Shown here in pieces: positions 1 through 7,629 of a DNA stretch of 38,355 nt (positions within the stretch are counted from its first letter, which is position 1; the number at the start of each line of letters is the position of its first letter). Position numbers and translations under genes: made by a program. The stretch lies in the NCBI GenBank assembly GCA_041748555.1, contig JBGTDA010000079.1, positions 1 through 38,355 of the forward strand, read 5' to 3'. Below the pieces are notes generated by a model. The model worked only from the letters and a program-made list of their open reading frames with translations, made no database searches and was not told where the DNA came from. The stretch comes from Rhodonellum sp041748555 (GTDB taxonomy: Bacteria > Bacteroidota > Bacteroidia > Cytophagales > Cyclobacteriaceae).

Positions 1-63
1 CTGCAAGATTTGTATTTTTGGACATGATATTTAAAGTGTGGTAACTTCAAACATCATAAATTT

Positions 64-87
64 TAGCGAGGTGTAAAAACCTCGCTA
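64..87. terminator. Hairpin, possible bidirectional terminator
   Basis: A perfect 8-bp inverted repeat (TAGCGAGG / CCTCGCTA) surrounds an 8-nt loop. A T-rich stretch follows on the plus side (89-98) and an A/T-rich stretch on the other side. It lies 20 bp past the stop of the type IIG gene, so it could end that minus-strand transcript or one arriving from the left edge. The T-tract is interrupted, so the assignment is moderate. Confidence 0.45.
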
Positions 88-106
88 TTGTATTTTTTCA
101 AGAATC

Positions 107-2452
107 TTAAAAACACGCAATATTTTTGTCGGATGACAGTAGATAAGAATCATCTATTTTTTCAAATGAATGATAAATTTTATTGTTCATCATATCCCTT
201 GTTTGAGGAGGACTTCCCTTCCCTTGTTCATATGTTTTCAAGCCTTGAAATCCATTTAAAAAATCAGAAACTCTGAATTTTCCTTTAAGCTCCAATACTA
301 TTTCAAATGAAAGATTTGTATCAGAATCAGAATCCACAAACACTACTTCCTTTTTAATCGCCCACTTCTTTTCAGCTAAATTATTTAATCTCTCGATAAT
401 TGTTTTTTTATCCTTATCTAATGAAATTATACTTGTAGACTTTGGAAAAAGAGGATTGATAGTTTTTTCACCTGTCAAAATCACTGTATCAACTGTTGCG
501 TCTGCAAACACGCTAAAGACATTTAATATTTCCAAACACCGATTCTCTAGGAAAATCTGATTTCTCAATCTGGAGTCATACTTAGTAGAAAGCCAATAGT
601 TTGGAATGATGACACTGTAGTAAGAATTATCCTGAAGAATTTTTAAAATCCTCTCCATAAATACAGCATAAGTATTGATCTGATATTCCGCAGTTTTATA
701 ATTGGTATAAATAAAATTCTTAGTGTATTCATCCAAAGAATGTGACTGAACATAAGGCGGATTACCCACCACCACATCAAATCCACCCTTGGCAAATACC
801 TGCGGGAATTGGGCATGCCAGTCGAAGGCAAGGTCTCCGGCTACTTCGGGATCATCGATGAGGGAATTGCCGACTTTGATATTGGAATTGAGGGTACTGA
901 GTTTGCGGCCTTTTTTGGCGGTGCGTAGCCATAGGGAAAGGCGGGCGATTTCGACGGATTCCTCGTTGATGTCCACACCAAAGATGTTGTTTTCCAGAAT
1001 GTGGTTTTCCACATTGGGCAGGATCAGGGGAGTGTCGAAGAGCAGGGCTTCGAGTTCGTCCACGTAATGGTGCTCGGCCATCAGGAATTCGAGGACCTGG
1101 TTCAGGAAAGCGCCGCTTCCGCAAGCCGGGTCGCAGATGGTGAGTTGGAGCAGCCAAGAGCGGTAAGCATCGAGTTTTTCCTTTAATTTTTGGATGGTTT
1201 TCTTTTGCCTTCCCCGTTTGCCCTCCGCAAATTCCTCATCTATAATACTGAGTTCGGCCTTTTTCTCTGTACAGAGCCGGCCGATGGTATTGTCCACGAT
1301 GTATTTGGTGATGTACTTGGGCGTGTAGTAGACCCCATCCCGTTTCCGTTTTGTTTTGGTTTTATCCACAAGCTCCCCTGCGAGTTGGGCACGTACATTT
1401 TCTATATCGTTCAGACTGTGCTCGAAGATATGTCCAAGGATATTGGTGTCCACCTCAGATTCGAAGTCGTATTCGGTAAGCTTGCGGACGTGCTTGACCA
1501 GGACGCTGTCGGAGATCAGGAGCGTATCCAGGACGGGATCAGGAGCGAAGAGTCCGCCGTTGTAGGCGTGGATTTCGGCTTTGCCGGGTTGTATCCTGCC
1601 GGTATTGAGGTAGCCGAAGTATAATCTGAACCGGGCATAAAGTGGCACATAGGCATCGAGGTCCTTGAGGTGTACCCACTGATTAACTATTTCCATGATG
1701 GAATTGGGCGGAAGCAGTCCCTTGTCCTCGGCAAAGAAAATAAACAGGAAGCGGTCGAGGAGCTTTTGGCTTTTCTTGTAGAGAAGGAGCTCGTCCTGCC
1801 CGGGATTTTGACTGACCATATCCTGCCAAAGGTCCTGTTTGAAGGCGGAATAGTCGGCGTAGAGTTGCTTGGTGATCCGTTCCTCTACGAGGAGAGATTC
1901 TTCTTTGATTTTTTTGGGAATCCCGTCAAGTAGGTTGTCCTTTTGCAGGATCAACCAAAGGAGTTTGAATTCCTCCTCCTGCATTCCGAGTATGGAAAAC
2001 TCCAAAAAGTCCACGGCATTGTCGATATAAAAGCGGAGTTTTTCGAAGTTGCTCGTAATGATATAGACGCAGTCCGGTTGGTTGTTTTTGTAGCTGAATG
2101 CTTGGTCTCGGATTTTTTCGAGATCTTTGGTGTCGGTGCCTTTGAGCTCGATGACAGCCAGAGCATTGCCGTCTTTGAGGATGGCCCCGTCGGTTTTTTT
2201 GGCATCCCTTATGTTTTTGAGTTCGGTGGTCAGGTTATAATCCGGCTGAGGGTTGAGGGTATACCCGAGGATATTGACAAAAAGCTCCCTGAGAAACCCT
2301 TCCTGAAACTGTTCTTCCTTGGCTGCCCTGATATTTGCCCGGATGTGGGGATTATGGAAATAGGCGGTATAGGAAATGTACGCCGCTTTGATTGAGGCCA
2401 AGTCTTGGGAGGCGAGGTGTTTTTTGAGGACAGAATTTTGGAAAAGCGACAT
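107..2452 (-). CDS. Type IIG restriction enzyme/N6-adenine DNA methyltransferase, short C-terminus
   Basis: This looks like a single-chain restriction-modification enzyme of the Eco57I class. A PD-(D/E)XK-like nuclease motif lies near residues 88-104 (D88, then IELKG with E102 and K104). The methyltransferase follows, with YYTP near 375, the SAM-binding DPACGSG at 441-447 and the catalytic NPPY at 564-567. Family members normally carry a target recognition domain after the methylase and reach roughly 900-1100 residues. This protein stops at 781, soon after the methylase core, so the specificity domain appears truncated. The gene is also compositionally split: the part encoding residues 1 to about 560 is visibly GC-richer than the remainder. 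The ATG at 2452 starts a collinear N-terminus. No separate methylase or specificity gene is adjacent. The family is clear, but whether it still recognises DNA is not. Confidence 0.85.
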   Translation of the reverse strand: MSLFQNSVLKKHLASQDLASIKAAYISYTAYFHNPHIRANIRAAKEEQFQEGFLRELFVNILGYTLNPQPDYNLTTELKNIRDAKKTDGAILKDGNALAVIELKGTDTKDLEKIRDQAFSYKNNQPDCVYIITSNFEKLRFYIDNAVDFLEFSILGMQEEEFKLLWLILQKDNLLDGIPKKIKEESLLVEERITKQLYADYSAFKQDLWQDMVSQNPGQDELLLYKKSQKLLDRFLFIFFAEDKGLLPPNSIMEIVNQWVHLKDLDAYVPLYARFRLYFGYLNTGRIQPGKAEIHAYNGGLFAPDPVLDTLLISDSVLVKHVRKLTEYDFESEVDTNILGHIFEHSLNDIENVRAQLAGELVDKTKTKRKRDGVYYTPKYITKYIVDNTIGRLCTEKKAELSIIDEEFAEGKRGRQKKTIQKLKEKLDAYRSWLLQLTICDPACGSGAFLNQVLEFLMAEHHYVDELEALLFDTPLILPNVENHILENNIFGVDINEESVEIARLSLWLRTAKKGRKLSTLNSNIKVGNSLIDDPEVAGDLAFDWHAQFPQVFAKGGFDVVVGNPPYVQSHSLDEYTKNFIYTNYKTAEYQINTYAVFMERILKILQDNSYYSVIIPNYWLSTKYDSRLRNQIFLENRCLEILNVFSVFADATVDTVILTGEKTINPLFPKSTSIISLDKDKKTIIERLNNLAEKKWAIKKEVVFVDSDSDTNLSFEIVLELKGKFRVSDFLNGFQGLKTYEQGKGSPPQTRDMMNNKIYHSFEKIDDSYLLSSDKNIACF

Positions 2453-2521
2453 GGGTGAATGCTAAATCAAAAATGCATGGGTTTTATTCGATTTTTGAAG
2501 ATAGGGAAGGAAACTAAACTT

Positions 2522-2683
2522 TCATGTAAATGGAGGGAAATAATGTTTGATATCCGGGTACAAATCCAAAAAAACTGGAGCTTTCTTATACTCCCCAGGC
2601 GTTTGGCCTACCTGCTTTTTGAAGAAAAGGATAAATGTTCCTTGGAGCATTTTTAGCGAAGGAGCCGGCCTTGCGGATATTGT
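2522..2683 (-). pseudogene. AraC-family regulator C-terminal fragment
   Basis: Read on the minus strand, 53 sense codons lie between a TAG at 2684-2686 and a TGA at 2522-2524. They include FFKKQVGQTPGEYKK, the typical end of an AraC/XylS helix-turn-helix domain. An ISARPAP stretch a short way upstream resembles the preceding helix. No start codon, ligand-binding domain or first helix-turn-helix is present, so this is a remnant. It sits between the toxin gene and the restriction gene. The call rests on one short motif. Confidence 0.5.
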
Positions 2684-2774
2684 CTAACCGATCCCGAAAG
2701 CTTTTGGGAGTGGTGTGAAGCGCACCTCGTCAGTGAGATCTGGCGGGTCCGCCCACTCGATCAGCATTAGTTGT

Positions 2775-3077
2775 TTATCTGGGAATATCGAGTTTATCTG
2801 GATTTTGTCTGCAATCCCATACTTTCAGCACCAGTATTTTGTCATTTAGTATCTCATAAAATAAAATATAATCCCCAACAATTAGACCCCTAATCTGTTC
2901 GAGTTTTGTTTTAATTCCAAAATCAGGTCTCCGGGCGGCCGTTTTAAGCTTTGCCTTGAATTTATTATAAAGTCTTTGAGAGTATTGCCCGTTTTTGTTT
3001 CTCTTTGTGAAAAATTCAAGAATTTCCTGAAGTTGGATTTCTGAATTTCTTGTCCATACTACTTCTCTTTTAGCCAT
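2775..3077 (-). CDS. RelE/ParE-family toxin
   Basis: A 100-residue basic protein with the RelE/ParE layout: an N-terminal helix pair (about residues 12-50, rich in K and R), then beta strands containing GLIVGDYILFYEI and a final ILVLKVWDCRQNP. RelE members are ribosome-dependent mRNA interferases and ParE members poison gyrase; the sequence alone does not separate the two. It begins inside the end of the upstream antitoxin gene (19-nt overlap), the usual arrangement of a type II toxin-antitoxin operon with the antitoxin first. Its length is normal and no frameshift is visible, so it is probably functional. Confidence 0.85.
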   Translation of the reverse strand: MAKREVVWTRNSEIQLQEILEFFTKRNKNGQYSQRLYNKFKAKLKTAARRPDFGIKTKLEQIRGLIVGDYILFYEILNDKILVLKVWDCRQNPDKLDIPR

Positions 3078-3295
3078 TCTTTAACCTTTCCATCCATTTC
3101 AGACTGTGAAAAAAATATTCCCTTTTTCCCTTCTTCACTTGCTGAAAGAAGTTCTTTCTCTTGTTCGGGAGTTAAATCAATGAAGGGTTCTTTTTCCTTG
3201 TAATCCAAGATGGTTTTAATGGCATTGAGAAAATCAACGTCTTCAATTCTTGATATTCTATGGATTAGCTCCTTTTTTAACTTAATGGTATTCAT
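3059..3295 (-). CDS. Antitoxin partner of RelE/ParE toxin
   Basis: A 78-residue acidic protein directly upstream of, and overlapping, the RelE/ParE-type toxin gene. Its first half is a helical segment with KKELIHRISRIEDVDFLNAI. The second half carries ELLSASEEGKKGIFFSQSEM, close to the Bacteroidota antitoxin type that wraps around RelE-like toxins with its C-terminal tail. A DNA-binding fold is not obvious, although such antitoxins usually repress their own promoter. It starts at the ATG at 3295. The role is inferred from gene order, overlap, size and charge. Confidence 0.75.
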   Translation of the reverse strand: MNTIKLKKELIHRISRIEDVDFLNAIKTILDYKEKEPFIDLTPEQEKELLSASEEGKKGIFFSQSEMDGKVKEWLKEK

Positions 3296-3389
3296 ATGGT
3301 TTGTATTTTAGAATTCGGTATAAAGCTACAAAATTCGAATAAGTCTAGGTCGGTAATTTAGATGTAACGCGGTTCTTTAAAATTCATGC

Positions 3390-3513
3390 CAACAGTCCCG
3401 ATTAGCGCAAGTTGCGGGAGTTAGGATGCGGAGTTGTAGGCTTAGTTGCTTAAATAATAGGTCTCTGAAATAATCATTTTCAGCAACCTACCCGTTATTT
3501 GCGATAATCGTTG
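3390..3513. repeat. Long bulged hairpin, attC-like or palindromic element
   Basis: Outer arms at 3399-3418 and 3491-3510 pair at 16 of 20 positions. An extra CAAC/GTTG pair lies outside them (3390-3393 with 3510-3513). Inner arms pair GTAGG (3436-3440) and TTGCT (3446-3450) with AGCAACCTAC (3482-3491), with 5 nt bulged out. This bulged two-armed shape recalls integron attC sites, but the terminal boxes do not fit the RYYYAAC/GTTRRRY consensus exactly. It lies just downstream of the minus-strand hydrolase gene, where an attC site would sit in a cassette. Confidence 0.4.
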
Positions 3514-3523
3514 TAAGTAGTTT

Positions 3524-4513
3524 TTATTCCACAGATTTAATCGTATCCAATGTTTTGATTATTGTATTTTGAAGCTTATCTGGTTCATCCTGATGTATTT
3601 GATGTCCGGAATTTTCAAATAAAAACAAATCTTTCTTTGGTGCTTTCAATTCCTCAAAATATTCTTCTGTAATTTCAGTCGATGTTTGAATATCGTTTTT
3701 ACCAACGAAAAAATAAACCGGACAGTCAACTTCCTTTAATGTCTTTGGTAAATCAATATTCATTACTTCGTTCCACACAGGCAACCAAGTTTCTGACCAT
3801 TGAAGAAAACCGTTTTTGAAATCATCATTTGTTACATATTCCTTCCCATCTTTATAAAAAAGCCACTTTCTTATATAAAAAAGGTCTTCGTCAATTTTAA
3901 AAGGAATATTTACGCTTGCCAATTCTTTACTAGCAAGAGAATTTTCTTTAAAATGAATTTTTAAAGTTTTGAGTAATTCCTTCTCACTCGCTAATTGACT
4001 GATAACAGGATTTACAGCAAAATAAGAGTGTAATAATTCAGGATGATTTTTAACTATATAAAAGCCTAATACATTTCCCCAAGAACTACCCAATAAGTAT
4101 ATTTTTTCTTGTTTTAACTCCTTTACCAGAAAACTTATAACTTGATAAGTGTCATTTTTCATTTGCTCAACTGAAGGTTGGGTTGGCGAAAAATTTAATT
4201 TCAGAGTTTTCCCTGCATCTCTTTGGTCCCATTGAACAATGGTAAATTTATTTTTTAAAATGTTTGTATAAGAGTCCGCAGTATTCATCATTGAACTTCC
4301 AGGTCCGCCTGATAAAAATAGAAGAACCGGCTTATTTGAATCATTTGTTTTAATTTCAACAACCTGTTTTATTCCGCCAATTTCGGGTGTGAGAAGAGTG
4401 TCAATTTTGACCGAAATATTTTCGGACTTAAGTTCTTTTTTATTTTTTTCCTTACTTCCATAAAACTGAAATAAGATTGTAAACAGAACTAATAATAAAC
4501 TTGTTTTTACCAT
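3524..4513 (-). CDS. Exported alpha/beta hydrolase, proline iminopeptidase-like
   Basis: A 329-residue alpha/beta-hydrolase with an N-terminal hydrophobic segment (about residues 5-18), probably a signal peptide or anchor. LSGGPGSS near residue 67 matches the oxyanion-hole loop (HGGPG) of the proline iminopeptidase-like branch. The nucleophile elbow is GSSWG with Ser144. Asp274 in VGKND and His304 in NSGHQ complete a plausible catalytic triad. The substrate cannot be read from sequence; peptides or esters are possible. The gene stands alone in an AT-rich stretch, with 228 bp to the antitoxin gene start on the far side and a long hairpin immediately after its stop. That placement suggests acquisition as a single-gene cassette. 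Confidence 0.8.
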   Translation of the reverse strand: MVKTSLLLVLFTILFQFYGSKEKNKKELKSENISVKIDTLLTPEIGGIKQVVEIKTNDSNKPVLLFLSGGPGSSMMNTADSYTNILKNKFTIVQWDQRDAGKTLKLNFSPTQPSVEQMKNDTYQVISFLVKELKQEKIYLLGSSWGNVLGFYIVKNHPELLHSYFAVNPVISQLASEKELLKTLKIHFKENSLASKELASVNIPFKIDEDLFYIRKWLFYKDGKEYVTNDDFKNGFLQWSETWLPVWNEVMNIDLPKTLKEVDCPVYFFVGKNDIQTSTEITEEYFEELKAPKKDLFLFENSGHQIHQDEPDKLQNTIIKTLDTIKSVE

Positions 4514-4752
4514 CGGTTTAAGGTTTGGTCATATTACTTGGGCGAATAAATTTTTCACCTTATGCTTTCTGTTTAGCTAAGTTATAGTATTTCAATTTTG
4601 AATTTATTAATTCCATCCTTAAAGATAGGTAGAATCTTAATTTTTCGAACGCCTTGTTGAGTATTAGCCCCAACATTTCCCTATCCCCAATCGTGATTCC
4701 TTTCGGCATACATAGCTGAATCCCCATTCGGCAATATTCCTGTAAATCCGGG

Positions 4753-5211
4753 ATGAATTGGGGCTTTCGTGACGGAATTTCCACAGGAGTTGCCGCTTAT
4801 TTCTGCCACAACAGTTATGCTGCCCAGGTGCTCGATCTGAGAATCGGAAACGGACAGGTTCGAATTGAAAAGGTCTATAGTGCGCTGGATTGTGGATTAC
4901 TTATCAATCCCGATGGGGCAAGGAATTTATGTGAAGGTTCGGTCGTGGATGGTATTGGCACTGCCATGTTTGGTGAACTGAAATTTAAAGAGTGAGTTCC
5001 TGACAAGAGCAATTTTGACCGATACCGGATGATCCGGATGAAATAAGCTCCGAAAGAAATTGAAACCCATTTTGTGGAAAACCAAATCGATCCCACTGGT
5101 TTGGGTGAACCCGGATACCCTCCGGTTTTTGCGGCTTTGGCAAATGCCTTGTACCAAGCATCTGGGAAGCGGCTTTATGATCAGCCTTTTCTAAAAAATG
5201 TACAGATGTAA
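4753..5211 (+). pseudogene. Molybdenum hydroxylase large subunit (IorB-like) C-terminal remnant
   Basis: Two reading frames together encode the C-terminal end of an isoquinoline 1-oxidoreductase beta/xanthine dehydrogenase molybdopterin subunit. From 4753 to about 4992 one frame reads through YSALDCGLLINPDGARN and VVDGIGTAMFGELKF. Another frame continues with NFDRYRMIRMK, meets an in-frame TAA near 5034, and goes on with DPTGLGEPGYPPVFAALANA to a natural stop at 5211. At least one frameshift and one nonsense codon are therefore present, and everything upstream (the rest of a protein of about 700 residues) is missing. A matching iorA head lies about 900 bp further on, in the wrong order for an intact operon. 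Confidence 0.85.
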
Positions 5212-5449
5212 TGATTGAGAGATGAAAAGGTGGGTAAAGGACACACAATAGGCATAAAAACAAAGCTTGATAATTCAGGCATGTGGCAAAGAATGTGACA
5301 GATTAAATGGAATTAGAATTAAATTTATAAGTTTCAGGATTGCAAATCCTTATGGACAAAACAACAAGAATTGGGCAAATTTATTTAACTTTAACTTGAA
5401 GACTTTTTTGTCAATTTATTTAATTTTAAATAGAATCAAATAAAAAACA

Positions 5450-5677
5450 ATGAATTACCTCAATAGAATTACCACGAATCCAGAAATATGTCACGGAAAA
5501 CCAATTATAAGAGGTATGCGTTGGCCGGTTGAAGTAGTTTTGGATTTATTGGGATCCGGAATGAGTACAGAAGAAATTATAGTGGACCATCCTGAACTAG
5601 AAAAAGAGGATATACTTGCCTGTCTACAATATGCAAAGCTTAGCCTTTCCGGTCACAATATCAAAGATGTGGCTTGA
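5450..5677 (+). CDS. DUF433 antitoxin-like protein
   Basis: A 75-residue DUF433 protein. The features are NPEICHGKPIIRGMRWPVE near the N-terminus, an LLGSGMSTEEII helix-turn-helix-like segment, and HPELEKEDILACLQYA at the end. DUF433 proteins are commonly encoded upstream of PIN-like (DUF5615) proteins and are regarded as the antitoxin half of a VapBC-like pair. Here the stop overlaps the start of the PIN-like gene (TGATG), giving translational coupling. The partner carries a nonsense codon, so this antitoxin may be an orphan. It sits between two pieces of a broken molybdenum hydroxylase operon. Confidence 0.85.
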   Translation: MNYLNRITTNPEICHGKPIIRGMRWPVEVVLDLLGSGMSTEEIIVDHPELEKEDILACLQYAKLSLSGHNIKDVA

Positions 5678-6036
5678 TGAAGTTTTTATGTGATGCTCAC
5701 ATTTCTTTGAAGGTTGTAAAATTTCTCAATGCATTGGGACATGAAACTTTGCATGTAAATGACATTTTGGAAAAATGGAATACACCATAATCAGCCATAT
5801 GTACCTCTGCGGATGAAAATGGGATGATTGTCATTACAAAAGATGCAGATTTTAAAACAAGTTTCCTTATTAGGAACACACCAAAAAAACTATTAAAAAT
5901 CAATCTTGGAAATATTTCTACTTCAGAGTTGATTAGTTTGATTTCCAAAAATTTGAAAGTAATTCATTCCTTGGATACTAAAGGAGGCTTTATGTTCGAA
6001 CTAGATAAAGGTTTATCAACTTATTTAATCACATGA
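5677..6036 (+). pseudogene. DUF5615 PIN-like toxin with internal stop
   Basis: The frame starting at the ATG at 5677 encodes a DUF5615 (Mut7-C/PIN-like) protein. It opens with MKFLCDAHIS, whose Asp is the first PIN acidic residue, and later has GMIVITKDADF, the second conserved acidic patch. It ends at a natural stop at 6036, giving about 119 codons, normal for the family. A single TAA at 5788-5790 interrupts it after residue 37, with no frame change on either side. A restart at the ATG at 5824 would lack the first catalytic aspartate. The gene is probably inactive unless the stop is read through or is a sequencing error. Confidence 0.8.
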
Positions 6037-6141
6037 AATCAGGATAATCAGGGATGTCTTGTTTGAATTTTGTAATCCATTATTTGATATCAATAAGTTA
6101 TTCCTTTTTATAATTCCGTAATTTATATCAAATTAACTTCT

Positions 6142-6361
6142 ATGGCACAGATCAATTTAAATATCAATGGCAAGCAACAGACCGTGGATGTAGATCCTAA
6201 CACCCCCATTCTTTGGGTGCTAAGGGACCATCTGGATCTGGTAGGCACCAAATATGGCTGCGGTATAGCACAGTGCGGAGCCTGCACCGTCATCATGGAC
6301 GGAACATGATGTGCCGCAATGCGGCTATTGTCAGGCCGGACAGATCATGAGTGCAGCAGAA
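6142..6361 (+). pseudogene. 2Fe-2S subunit of molybdenum hydroxylase (IorA-like), internally deleted
   Basis: From the ATG at 6142 the frame encodes the N-terminal ferredoxin fold of an isoquinoline 1-oxidoreductase alpha/xanthine dehydrogenase small subunit. It includes DPNTPILWVLRDHLDLVG and the plant-type cysteine motif CGIAQCGACT. After VIMDGT the frame hits TGA. A different frame then gives DVPQCGYCQAGQIMSAAE, the start of the second cluster domain. Roughly 25-30 residues between the two are missing, so a deletion with a frame change has joined them. The sequence then leaves homology. It is the head of the operon type whose large-subunit tail lies at 4753-5211. Confidence 0.85.
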
Positions 6362-6445
6362 AGTTTTGAATTCTATTATTATCCTAGAATTTAATGTTTT
6401 ATATGTAGCATATTTATTGTAATTTTCAGAGCTTGCTTTTTCATC

Positions 6446-6787
6446 ATGAAGGGGAAAAATAAAATTAAATCAAAGTATATTTTTAAAGCTGACTACAACC
6501 CGAAGTATGTCAATGGAGCCTTTGGAGGCATAAGTCCCCAAGGGGAGTTTATTATCAACTTTTATTTGGAAAGGGTTGCAATCCCTAATTCCCAAACTTT
6601 TGAATTTGAAAATGGTAAACTTTTGAATGAAATAACTGATGAGCGAGAACCTAAGGATCACGAACAAAGTTTGGTAAGGGTCGTTGAAAATGGTGTAATT
6701 ATGGATTATAACCATGCCAAGGAAATCCATAGGTGGTTAGGTGAGCATTTAAAAACATTTGAAAAAAATATTATTCAAAATGAGTGA
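6446..6787 (+). CDS. Hypothetical protein, DUF3467-like; first gene of a three-gene cassette
   Basis: A 113-residue soluble protein without signal peptide or membrane segment. The central ADYNPKYVNGAFGGISPQGE and NFYLER, followed near the C-terminus by VENGVIMDYNHAKEIHRWL, resemble the small DUF3467 group; this is recall, not a search. The gene is the first of three overlapping plus-strand genes. Its stop codon overlaps the next start (ATGAGTGA, start at 6780), so the two are probably translated together. All three frames are intact, in contrast to the decayed genes on both sides. I cannot assign a function. Confidence 0.65.
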   Translation: MKGKNKIKSKYIFKADYNPKYVNGAFGGISPQGEFIINFYLERVAIPNSQTFEFENGKLLNEITDEREPKDHEQSLVRVVENGVIMDYNHAKEIHRWLGEHLKTFEKNIIQNE

Positions 6788-7259
6788 AGCTATTTTGGAA
6801 AATACCAGCACAAAAAGTTTAAGCTTGGATTTAGGTACCCGCTCAATTGGGTGGGCATTCGTGGATCCCTATCATAAAAATTTCTTTTTTACATCCGAAA
6901 CGAGGTTAATAGGAAGAAAAGAATTATTGGAAAATTCGCTCTTATCCAATTTGCGAACTTTAAAAACAATAAATGGACTTCCCGAAGGATGGAACGGTGA
7001 AAATTCTCATGCTTTTAGCAAAACACTCATTGAAAAAGTATTTAATATTATTTCATCCCTAGAGGCGCAACCCCAAATATTCCCAACAGGTAGAAATAGC
7101 ATTCAACTTGAATTTGAAATAGGGGATGAATACCTGGAGTTAGAAATTGTTGAAGATAAAATTGTGGCTTTGATCCAATTTGGTGGAACGGATGAGGAAA
7201 AAGTGGTAAAAGAAAGTGAAATCATTAAATTAGTGGATAATTTTTATGCTGCCAATTGA
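6780..7259 (+). CDS. Hypothetical protein with Cas9 RuvC-I-like N-terminal motif
   Basis: A 159-residue protein starting at the ATG at 6780, which overlaps the previous stop; an upstream in-frame ATG at 6759 is less likely. Residues 14-28 (LSLDLGTRSIGWAFV) strikingly match the first RuvC motif at the start of Cas9 proteins, where the Asp is catalytic. The remainder does not look like Cas9. It has LPEGWNGENSHAFSKTLIEK and a FPTGRNSIQLEFE segment, features I associate with a widespread uncharacterised family found in accessory loci. There is no arginine-rich bridge helix, no HNH domain and no CRISPR repeat nearby. The next gene starts 14 nt before this stop. Function unknown. Confidence 0.65.
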   Translation: MSEAILENTSTKSLSLDLGTRSIGWAFVDPYHKNFFFTSETRLIGRKELLENSLLSNLRTLKTINGLPEGWNGENSHAFSKTLIEKVFNIISSLEAQPQIFPTGRNSIQLEFEIGDEYLELEIVEDKIVALIQFGGTDEEKVVKESEIIKLVDNFYAAN

Positions 7260-7629
7260 AATAAAAAATGAAGAAGCACTTTATAGAGCTATAAAACCAT
7301 TTCCAAATTGGTGGAAAACTGATACAAACAGGCCTAGTTCTGCTGCATTTAAAGACTCCAGAGGTGTGTCCGTTGATAGAGATGGAGGAAGACTTCCAAG
7401 TGAAATTGTCAGAAATTTTCAAAATAGATTCACCATTAAAGCAGTGGTATCAATTTTAGCAGGTGAGTGCAGATCTTTTGGCACACATCCAATTTCGGCA
7501 CCTGAAATTCCCACTAATCCTGAGCATGCTGTAATCCACTGTAGCCCTACTGAAATTGAATTGACAAGTGGACAAGCAAAAAATCTTAGTAAAACCGCAA
7601 AAATTGAATATTTAAACCCTTTGATTTAA
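7246..7629 (+). CDS. Hypothetical protein, third gene of the cassette
   Basis: A 127-residue protein whose start lies 14 nt inside the preceding gene. The features are a WWKTDTNRPSSAAFKDSRG segment followed by VSVDRDGGR (about residues 22-49), and a C-terminal HAVIHCSPTEIELTSGQAKNL. The PSSAAFKDS...GVSVDR pattern recurs, from memory, in small accessory-locus proteins of unknown role. There is no membrane segment or known catalytic motif, though scattered His, Asp and Ser residues would permit an enzyme. The tight three-gene coupling suggests a complex or an effector-immunity or toxin-antitoxin type unit. That is inference from architecture only. Confidence 0.6.
   Translation: MLPIEIKNEEALYRAIKPFPNWWKTDTNRPSSAAFKDSRGVSVDRDGGRLPSEIVRNFQNRFTIKAVVSILAGECRSFGTHPISAPEIPTNPEHAVIHCSPTEIELTSGQAKNLSKTAKIEYLNPLI

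Noticed and set aside
88..276. 62-residue plus-strand frame at the left edge
   Set aside because: It is antisense to the end of the type IIG gene and has no recognisable motif.
1190..2395. Several plus-strand frames of 61-150 residues inside the type IIG gene
   Set aside because: They arise in the GC-rich half of the gene, where stop codons are rare on the complement, and have no motifs.
2459..2656. 65-residue plus-strand frame
   Set aside because: Its opposite strand encodes the AraC signature FKKQVGQTPGEYKK, so this frame is a shadow of that remnant.
4560..4784. 74-residue minus-strand frame between the hydrolase and the IorB remnant
   Set aside because: It overlaps the IorB remnant antisense, shows no family motif, and part of it is the complement of recognisable plus-strand coding sequence.
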